DNA of 11,061 nt from Alphaproteobacteria bacterium UBA1303 (GTDB taxonomy: Bacteria; Pseudomonadota; Alphaproteobacteria; Micropepsales; Micropepsaceae), in the NCBI GenBank assembly GCA_002307315.1, contig DBTZ01000069.1, positions 1-11,061 of the forward strand. The letters are read 5' to 3'. Below the pieces are notes generated by a model that had not been told where the DNA came from, did not search any database, and saw only the letters and a program-made list of their open reading frames with translations. Position 1 is the stretch's first letter; every line of letters starts with the position of its first letter. A program made the translations under genes and the position numbers. Of this stretch, positions 6,378-11,061 are shown in pieces.

Positions 6378-6716
6378 ATGCACGAACCGCGCGAACGGGT
6401 TCTATTGCGCATTTTTATCGACGAAAACGAACGCTTCGAGCATAAGCCGCTCTACGAAGCCATCGTGCTCAAGGCACGCGAGATGAAGATGGCCGGGGCC
6501 ACGGTGCTGCGCGGGCCGCTCGGCTTCGGCAAATCGAGCGTGCTGCACACCTCGAAGATCCTCAGGCTCTCCACCTCGCTGCCGCTGGTGATCGAAATCG
6601 TCGATAAACAAGAGAAAATCGACGCAATTTTGCCGATATTCGATAAGATGATAAACAGCGGGTTGGTCACCATCGAAAAGGTCCGTGTCCTGCACTACGG
6701 AAGCAAGGAAGACTGA
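6378..6716 (+). CDS. DUF190 family (COG1993) PII-like protein
   Basis: A 112-residue cytoplasmic protein matching DUF190: RVLLRIFIDENERFEHKPLY near the N-terminus (7-26), AGATVLRGPLGFGKSS (39-54) and LPLVIEIVDKQEKID (69-83). Members have a ferredoxin-like fold resembling PII signalling proteins, and the family is often encoded beside or fused to crcB, so a helper or regulatory role in fluoride resistance is widely suspected but, as far as I know, unproven. ATG at 6378 lies two bases after the crcB stop; GAAAGG about 10 bases upstream can serve as the ribosome binding site. Its stop overlaps the next start (TGATG), so the three genes form one operon under the fluoride riboswitch. Confidence 0.9.
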   Translation: MHEPRERVLLRIFIDENERFEHKPLYEAIVLKAREMKMAGATVLRGPLGFGKSSVLHTSKILRLSTSLPLVIEIVDKQEKIDAILPIFDKMINSGLVTIEKVRVLHYGSKED

Positions 6717-7309
6717 TGGATTTCTTTTCGCCGGCGCAAATCGTCGGCTACGTTGCCTTCGTCCTCGGCATCACCGGGTTTTTGCAGAAATCGGATTTCA
6801 AACTGAAGCTACTGGTCGGCGGCGAGAGCGCCGCTTATGCGTTGCACTTTTTCCTGCTCGGCAATCCCGCGGCGTCGGGCGGCGCCGCGGTCAATGCGGT
6901 GCGCCTGTTCGCATCGGCCAAGTCGACCTCGCCCTGGCTTGCCGTGTTGTTCATCGCCGTCAACCTGATCGTCGGGTATTTTACCGCCACCACGGTGCTC
7001 GGCTGGTTGCTGGTCGTTTTCAACTGCATCGCCACCTATGCCGCCTTCTGTTTGCGCGGCGTGCCGATGCGGCTGTGCTTTCTGTCGTCCACGTGCGTCT
7101 GGCTGGTCAACAACGTCCTGTCGGGTTCGATCGGCGGCACGGTGCTGGAAACCTGCATCATCGTCGCCAACTCCGCCACGACCCTCAAGATGATCCGCGC
7201 GCGCATTAAGCGCCTCGGCGACGAGGGCGCGCCCGCGACATCGGGGGCGCACGCCTTCATGCTGCTGACATCGGAATGGATCAGAACGCGTTGTGGGAAA
7301 AAAGCCTGA
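6716..7309 (+). CDS. YgjV-type inner membrane protein
   Basis: A 197-residue hydrophobic protein resembling the bacterial YgjV inner membrane family (Imp-YgjV). There are about six hydrophobic segments (roughly 8-22, 36-50, 74-91, 93-112, 119-135, 141-158), with the family-like early region QIVGYVAFVLGITGFLQKSDFKLK and ALHFFLLGNP. A hydrophilic C-terminal tail of about 35 residues follows residue 162; it is longer than I would expect, and its end (TSEWIRTRCGKKA) approaches the convergent rarA gene. ATG 6716 overlaps the DUF190 stop by one base, with AAGGAAG upstream as ribosome binding site. The molecular function of the family is unknown to me. Its place as third gene behind the fluoride riboswitch and crcB suggests, but does not show, a link to halide or membrane stress. 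Confidence 0.82.
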   Translation: MDFFSPAQIVGYVAFVLGITGFLQKSDFKLKLLVGGESAAYALHFFLLGNPAASGGAAVNAVRLFASAKSTSPWLAVLFIAVNLIVGYFTATTVLGWLLVVFNCIATYAAFCLRGVPMRLCFLSSTCVWLVNNVLSGSIGGTVLETCIIVANSATTLKMIRARIKRLGDEGAPATSGAHAFMLLTSEWIRTRCGKKA

Positions 7310-7322
7310 TTTTGTCGGCCAT

Positions 7323-7351
7323 CGCTTCCTGCGGAGAAACGATTATTTTTT
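7323..7351 (+). terminator. Possible intrinsic terminator of the crcB-DUF190-ygjV operon
   Basis: CGCTTC (7323-7328) and GAAACG (7336-7341) can form a six-pair stem with one C-A mismatch and a 7-base loop, followed by ATTATTTTTT (7342-7351). The position, 14 bases after the stop of the last gene, is right. The stem is imperfect, hence modest confidence. The T-run overlaps the stop codon of the convergent rarA gene. Confidence 0.4.
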
Positions 7352-8657
7352 ACTCCCCGCCCTTTTTCGTACGCAGTTTGGCCCAATAATCCAGCCGCTT
7401 CTGGACCTCGCGTTCGAAGCCGATTTCCTTGGGGCGATAGAAATTCTGCCGCGCCATGTCGTCGGGAAAATAGTTCTGACCGGAGAAGCCGCCCTCGGCG
7501 TCGTGGTCGTATTGATAGCCGGCGCCGTAACCGAGATTCTGCATCAGTTTGGTCGGCGCGTTGAGAATATGCGCGGGCGGCATCAAGGAACCGTATTCCT
7601 TGGCGGCGCGATTGGCGGCGCCCAGCGCCTTGTAGACGGCATTCGATTTGGGCGCGGTGGCAAGATAAATCACGCATTGCGCCAGAGCGATTTCGCCTTC
7701 GGGGCTGCCGAGAAAATCGTAATAGTCCTTGGCCGCCAAGGCCTGCACCACCGCCTGCGGATCGGCCATACCGATGTCCTCGACGGAAGCGCGCACCAGG
7801 CGGCGGGCGATGAACAGCGGATCTTCGCCGCCGGTCAGCATCCGCGCCAGCCAATAGAGCGCCGCATCCGGGTCGGAGCCGCGAATGGATTTGTGCAACG
7901 CCGAAATCAGATTGTAGTGTTCCTCTCGGCTTTTGTCGTAGGCGGGGGCGCGTTTTTGTACCGCCTTGGTCAATTCGGCAGTGTCTAGCGGCGCCACGAT
8001 TTTCATCGCCGCCACTTCCTCGGCAAGGTTCAAGATATATCGCCCATCGCCGTCGGCCATCGCCCTTAAGCTTGCGCGGGCATCCTCGGTCAATTTCAGC
8101 GGTTCGCCGTAATGCGCTTCGGCGCGCTTCAGCAAGGCTTCGAGCGCCATATCGTCGAGCCGTTTGAGCACCAGCACCTGACAGCGCGACAGCACCGCGC
8201 CGTTGAGTTCGAACGACGGATTTTCGGTGGTGGCGCCGACCACCGTAACAGTGCCGTCTTCCATCACCGGCAAAAACGAATCCTGCTGGCTGCGGTTGAA
8301 GCGATGGATTTCGTCGATGAACAGCAGCGTGCCTTGCCCGACGCGGCGGCGGCCGCGCGCAGAATCGAACGCCTTCTTCAAATCGGCAACGCCGGAAAAC
8401 ACCGCCGACAACTGTTCGAAATGCAGATTAAAGGCGTTCGACAACAGCCTGGCGATAGTGGTTTTTCCGGTTCCCGGCGGCCCCCAGAAAATCACCGAAT
8501 GCGGCCGGTTCTCGGCCACCATCCGGCCGATGGGACCACCCTCGCCGATCAGATGATCCTGCCCCACCACCTCGGCCAGCGTTTTGGGACGCAAGCGGTC
8601 GGCCAATGGCCGCGGTGTCTCGTCTTCAAAACCGGCGGACTGAAACAGATCGGACAT
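7350..8657 (-). CDS. rarA: Replication-associated recombination protein RarA (MgsA), AAA+ ATPase
   Basis: A 435-residue AAA+ ATPase of the clamp-loader-like RarA/MgsA/WRNIP1 family, which acts at stalled replication forks and binds single-strand-binding protein and DNA ends. The start MSDLF...RPLADRLRPKTLAEVVGQDHLI is typical. Walker A GPPGTGKT is at 59-66, Walker B LLFIDEIHRF at 111-120, and a sensor-1 motif GATTENPSF follows. The C-terminus holds the conserved YDHDAEGGFSGQNYFPD region of the tetramerisation part. I chose ATG 8657 because the family starts at this MSDLF. A GTG at 8696 would add 13 atypical residues and lies in the loop of an inverted repeat. No strong Shine-Dalgarno sequence precedes 8657. 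It lies 90 bases downstream of the Do-type protease gene. Confidence 0.95.
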   Translation of the reverse strand: MSDLFQSAGFEDETPRPLADRLRPKTLAEVVGQDHLIGEGGPIGRMVAENRPHSVIFWGPPGTGKTTIARLLSNAFNLHFEQLSAVFSGVADLKKAFDSARGRRRVGQGTLLFIDEIHRFNRSQQDSFLPVMEDGTVTVVGATTENPSFELNGAVLSRCQVLVLKRLDDMALEALLKRAEAHYGEPLKLTEDARASLRAMADGDGRYILNLAEEVAAMKIVAPLDTAELTKAVQKRAPAYDKSREEHYNLISALHKSIRGSDPDAALYWLARMLTGGEDPLFIARRLVRASVEDIGMADPQAVVQALAAKDYYDFLGSPEGEIALAQCVIYLATAPKSNAVYKALGAANRAAKEYGSLMPPAHILNAPTKLMQNLGYGAGYQYDHDAEGGFSGQNYFPDDMARQNFYRPKEIGFEREVQKRLDYWAKLRTKKGGE

Positions 8658-8676
8658 AGAGCACGAATAGCGCGAA

Positions 8677-8706
8677 CGGAAGGGGAACGCAAGCACCCCC
8701 CTTCCG
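8677..8706 (-). repeat. Perfect inverted repeat between the protease gene and rarA
   Basis: CGGAAGGGG (8677-8685) and CCCCTTCCG (8698-8706) form a 9-bp GC-rich stem with a 12-base loop, 19 bases upstream of the rarA ATG. No T-run follows on either strand, so it is not a standard intrinsic terminator. It could be a partial terminator, an RNA stability or processing hairpin, or a structure limiting rarA translation. Confidence 0.5.
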
Positions 8707-8747
8707 CCGTTTCGTATCCGCCTCCCTGCAACCGGGAAGAACGATGC

Positions 8748-10199
8748 CTACCGTCCCACCCTCAGTGTCAGCCGCTGGCCGCCGCGATCGACGATAATCA
8801 GCCAGCCGCCGGCGCCGTCGAGCCGGGATTTCAATTCGGCCGTCGAACCGATTTCGTCGCCGTTCACGCTGCGCACGATGTCGCCGGGGCGGAAGCCGTA
8901 GTTCGCGGCGATCGAAGCGGGATCGACGCTGCTTACCACCACACCCTTGGCCATCAGATCCATCTGCAGATCGTTGGCTACCGCCGGCGACAGGTTCTCC
9001 ACCTTCGCTCCGGTCAAGGGCGTGCGCCCGCCGATGGCGATCATGCTGCGCGGCGGATTTTCCGGCGGCAGTTCGAGGCGCACCGTCACGTCGCGGCCCT
9101 TGCCTTCGGTGGCGACGCGCATCTTCACCGTCTCGCCGGGTTTGCGGGTGGCAATGCGATAGTTGAGCGACTGGATGTCGTTCACTTCGGTCCCGTCCAC
9201 CGTCAGGACCACGTCGCCCACCCGCACCCCGGCGCGGCCCGCCGGGCCATCGGCGTAGACGGATTTCAAAAGCACCCCCACGGGGCGCGGCAATCCCAGA
9301 CTAGTGGCGATGTCGCCGGTGACCGGCTGGCCGTCCACGCCCAACCACGGCAGCCTGACGCTGCCGCCGTTGGCCGCCCCTTCCGCCACTTTCCGCGCCA
9401 TATTGGCGGGGATGGCGAAGCCGATACCGATGTTGCCGCCCGAGCGCGAATAAATCGCGGTATTGATGCCGATCAGCCGTCCGTTGGCGTCGACCAAGGC
9501 GCCGCCGGAATTGCCCGGATTGATCGCCGCGTCGGTTTGGATGAAGAACTGATAGTTCGAGGCGGCAACCTCGGTGCGCGCCAAGGCCGAGACGATGCCC
9601 ATAGTCACGGTTTGCCCGACCCCGAAGGGATCGCCGATCGCCAGCACCAGATCGCCGACCTGCACCCGGTCGGAATTGCCGAATTCGATCGCCGGCAGGC
9701 GTTCGCCCTTGGTGTCGATCTTGAGCACGGCAAGGTCGGTGCGCGGATCGGCCAGCACCACCTTGGCCTTGAACTCGCGCTTGTCGGACAGCGCCACCAC
9801 GATGTCCTGACCGCCCTGGATCACATGGTTGTTGGTGAGGATCAACCCGTCGCCGCGCACGATGACGCCGGAGCCGAGCGATTGCTGCACCCGCTGGCGC
9901 GCTTCGGGCGTACCGAAGAACTGTTGGAAGAACGGATCGTTGAAGAACGGGTTGACCTGTTGCTGCACTACCGTGCGGCTGTAGACGTTGACCACTGCCG
10001 GCGTCACTTTGCGTACTACCGGCGCGAAGGTGAGCTGCACGTCGTTCATGCTTTGCGGCACCTTGCCGGCCGGCTCGGGCAGCAGCGTCGATTGCGGCAA
10101 CAAGTCCTTATCGCCTTGCGACGGCGCCAAGGCATAGGCGGCAATGCCGAGCGTCAGAAGGCCGGCGGCGGCGATGAGGGGAATGCGGTACAGCTTCAT
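8748..10199 (-). CDS. degP: Periplasmic Do-type serine protease with two PDZ domains (DegP/DegQ/MucD-like)
   Basis: Counted from ATG 10199 the protein has 483 residues. Residues 1-26 form a signal sequence or anchor (basic MKLYR, hydrophobic core, ALA near 24-26). The trypsin-like protease domain spans about 55-275 with the triad H125 (LTNNHVI), D155 (DPRTDLAV) and S231 (NPGNSGGAL). PDZ1 is about 285-378 (LPWLGVDGQPVT onward) and PDZ2 about 393-480. It should degrade or refold damaged envelope proteins. Two upstream in-frame ATGs exist at 10217 and 10238. The latter lies inside a palindromic repeat, so I prefer 10199, where GAGAG precedes the ATG and the signal peptide begins directly; 10217 remains possible. 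It lies downstream of the rplQ terminator and the repeat, so it should have its own promoter, which I could not locate with confidence. Confidence 0.93.
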   Translation of the reverse strand: MKLYRIPLIAAAGLLTLGIAAYALAPSQGDKDLLPQSTLLPEPAGKVPQSMNDVQLTFAPVVRKVTPAVVNVYSRTVVQQQVNPFFNDPFFQQFFGTPEARQRVQQSLGSGVIVRGDGLILTNNHVIQGGQDIVVALSDKREFKAKVVLADPRTDLAVLKIDTKGERLPAIEFGNSDRVQVGDLVLAIGDPFGVGQTVTMGIVSALARTEVAASNYQFFIQTDAAINPGNSGGALVDANGRLIGINTAIYSRSGGNIGIGFAIPANMARKVAEGAANGGSVRLPWLGVDGQPVTGDIATSLGLPRPVGVLLKSVYADGPAGRAGVRVGDVVLTVDGTEVNDIQSLNYRIATRKPGETVKMRVATEGKGRDVTVRLELPPENPPRSMIAIGGRTPLTGAKVENLSPAVANDLQMDLMAKGVVVSSVDPASIAANYGFRPGDIVRSVNGDEIGSTAELKSRLDGAGGWLIIVDRGGQRLTLRVGR

Positions 10200-10230
10200 G
10201 AATTCTCTCAGCTCCATCGGTCGTTTCCCA

Positions 10231-10380
10231 TAGAGCATTTCACTGTTTAACGAAAAACATTGAAATGCTCTATCTCCTTGTTTTGTCGCAACTTTGCGCG
10301 CAAAACCGATTCCACTTTTGCGCTCGTTGCTCTAGGCGCAACACGAAAATAGGATCCGGTTTTCGAAAAATAGCGCAACC
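10231..10380. repeat. Mosaic palindromic intergenic element (alphaproteobacterial RIME-like repeat)
   Basis: Three palindromes stand in a row. The first is TAGAGCATTTCA (10231-10242) with TGAAATGCTCTA (10261-10272), a perfect 12-bp inverted repeat with an 18-base spacer. The second is GCGCAAAA (10298-10305) with TTTTGCGC (10316-10323), flanked by GCAAC/GTTGC (10288-10292 / 10326-10330). The third is CGAAAA (10344-10349) with TTTTCG (10360-10365). The first two modules are bounded by TAGAGCA (10231) and TGCTCTA (ends 10334). GCGCAAC occurs as a direct repeat at 10336 and 10373. The string reading TAGAGCATTTC outward from AACAAGGAGA on the minus strand is, from memory, typical of dispersed intergenic elements in Rhizobiales and Rhodospirillales. 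No transposase is present. It fills most of the 10200-10444 gap and contains no evident gene. Confidence 0.7.
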
Positions 10381-10385
10381 AAACG

Positions 10386-10417
10386 AAAAAAAGGGCGGCT
10401 CGCATCCGAGCCGCCCT
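10386..10417 (-). terminator. Intrinsic terminator of the rplQ operon
   Basis: Perfect 10-bp stem AGGGCGGCTC (10392-10401) / GAGCCGCCCT (10408-10417) with a 6-base loop, followed on the minus strand by seven T residues (the A-run at 10386-10392). It lies about 27 bases after the rplQ stop and ends the rpoA-rplQ transcript, separating it from the protease gene. Confidence 0.93.
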
Positions 10418-10444
10418 ATCATAGCACTTAATATGAACGGAACA

Positions 10445-10879
10445 TTAGCCTTCCGTTTTTTCTTCCTTAGCTTCGACCGCCTCGACCGGACCGGAATCCA
10501 GTCCCTTGGCGGCGACATCGCGATCGACGAACTCTATGATCGCCATCGCGGCGTTGTCGCCGTGGCGGAAACCCGCCTTGAGCACGCGGGTATAACCGCC
10601 GGGACGGCCGGCATAGCGCGGCCCGATCACGTCGAACAGCTTCTTGACCTGGGTCAGATCGCGCACCGTCGACAGCGCCTGACGGCGGGCATGCAGGTCG
10701 GTCGTGCCGCGGCGCGACAACGTCACCAGCTTTTCGACCACCGGACGAAGTTCCTTCGCCTTGGGCAAGGTGGTGGTGATCTGTTCGTGCTTGATCAACG
10801 CCGCCGCCATATTGGCGAACATGGCGGTACGATGCTGAGATTTTCTCTCTAGCTTACGGCCCGAATTGCGATGGCGCAT
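10445..10879 (-). CDS. rplQ: 50S ribosomal protein L17
   Basis: A 144-residue protein. The N-terminus MRHRNSGRKLERKSQHRTAM is the L17 signature, and the core (about 1-120) contains HEQITTTLPKAKELRPVVEKL and YTRVLKAGFRHGDNA, the latter the family's closing motif. A 20-residue acidic/lysine-rich tail (EAVEAKEEKTEG at its end) extends beyond the core, as in many alphaproteobacteria. ATG 10879 has GAGGA nine bases upstream. It follows rpoA by 56 bases, the standard last pair of the alpha-operon, and is followed by a strong terminator. Confidence 0.98.
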   Translation of the reverse strand: MRHRNSGRKLERKSQHRTAMFANMAAALIKHEQITTTLPKAKELRPVVEKLVTLSRRGTTDLHARRQALSTVRDLTQVKKLFDVIGPRYAGRPGGYTRVLKAGFRHGDNAAMAIIEFVDRDVAAKGLDSGPVEAVEAKEEKTEG

Positions 10880-10899
10880 TTTTCAATTCCTCGTCATAA

Positions 10900-10923
10900 C
10901 CGGGCAGCGTCAGCGTGCCCCGG
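10900..10923 (-). repeat. Small hairpin in the rpoA-rplQ gap
   Basis: On the minus strand CCGGGGCA and TGCCCGG can pair over seven bases with one bulged G, around a 9-base loop, 20 bases upstream of the rplQ start. No T-run follows. It could influence rplQ translation or mRNA processing, or be chance in GC-rich DNA. Confidence 0.3.
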
Positions 10924-10935
10924 CCAACCATTAAC

Positions 10936-11061
10936 TCAATACTGATCCTCATACCGCTTGGCGAGGTCTTCGATGTTTTCCGGCGGCCAACCCGGCACTT
11001 CCATACCGAGATGCAGGCCCATCTCCGCCAGCACCGCCTTGATCTCGTTCAGCGACTTGCG
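10936..11061 (-). CDS. rpoA: DNA-directed RNA polymerase alpha subunit, C-terminal end (partial)
   Basis: The last 41 codons and the TGA stop of rpoA; the 5' part lies beyond the window. The residues RKSLNEIKAVLAEMGLHLGM are the final helices of the alpha C-terminal domain, which contacts UP elements and activators. They are followed by the alphaproteobacterial tail, which ends EDLAKRYEDQY. The gene order rpoA-rplQ is the conserved end of the alpha ribosomal operon. Confidence 0.96.
   Translation of the reverse strand, partial: RKSLNEIKAVLAEMGLHLGMEVPGWPPENIEDLAKRYEDQY

Noticed and set aside
8658..8696. GTG at 8696 as the rarA start
   Set aside because: The 13 extra residues are unlike the family, whose members begin at the MSDLF-type sequence, and the codon sits in a hairpin loop.
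10200..10238. Protease start at ATG 10238
   Set aside because: This ATG lies within the first palindrome arm of the repeat and adds residues not expected before the signal peptide; a start at 10199 (or 10217) is more likely.
8112..10250. A 712-codon open frame on the plus strand across rarA and the protease gene
   Set aside because: It is antisense to two genes with intact catalytic motifs, is rich in His/Arg/Gln as expected for a complementary frame of GC-rich coding DNA, and shows no family motif.

Overview
The window is GC-rich chromosomal DNA of an alphaproteobacterium, most likely a Rhodospirillales relative. The evidence is the content and order of housekeeping genes (rpoA-rplQ-degP-like-rarA, then crcB and an RluC-type gene followed by an ATP12 chaperone gene), a Rhizobiales/Rhodospirillales-style intergenic palindromic repeat, and a TPR-glycosyltransferase protein of a kind frequent in these bacteria. 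Nothing points to a plasmid, a prophage or an insertion sequence with its own transposase.

Layout from right to left on the minus strand: the 3' end of rpoA (10936-11061), rplQ (10445-10879) with a strong intrinsic terminator (10386-10417), a mosaic palindromic repeat (about 10231-10380), a periplasmic Do-type serine protease (8748-10199) and rarA (7350-8657). A plus-strand operon lies in the middle: a fluoride riboswitch (about 5858-5914) followed by crcB (5971-6375), a DUF190 gene (6378-6716) and a YgjV-type membrane protein gene (6716-7309). Back on the minus strand is a tightly coupled run: an RluC-family pseudouridine synthase (4790-5827), an ATP12 F1-ATPase assembly chaperone (4104-4793) and a DUF559 protein (3778-4107). 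These three are joined by two 4-base stop/start overlaps and are followed by an acylphosphatase (3418-3720). The left third holds two tandem paralogues of a TPR plus GT9/GT41-like glycosyltransferase protein, one complete (1029-3137) and one running off the window edge (1-977). The complete copy is preceded by a 39-codon leader ORF whose stop overlaps its TTG start.

The clearest regulatory unit is the fluoride module. The crcB leader matches the fluoride aptamer consensus. The aptamer strand that forms the pseudoknot is also the strand that can pair perfectly over 9 bases with the crcB ribosome binding site. This predicts a translational ON switch by fluoride controlling crcB, with DUF190 and the YgjV-like gene co-transcribed behind it. 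The other points of interest are the TPR-glycosyltransferase pair, whose lengths differ by exactly three TPR units, the overlapping leader ORF, and the palindromic repeat that reaches into the possible 5' end of the protease gene.
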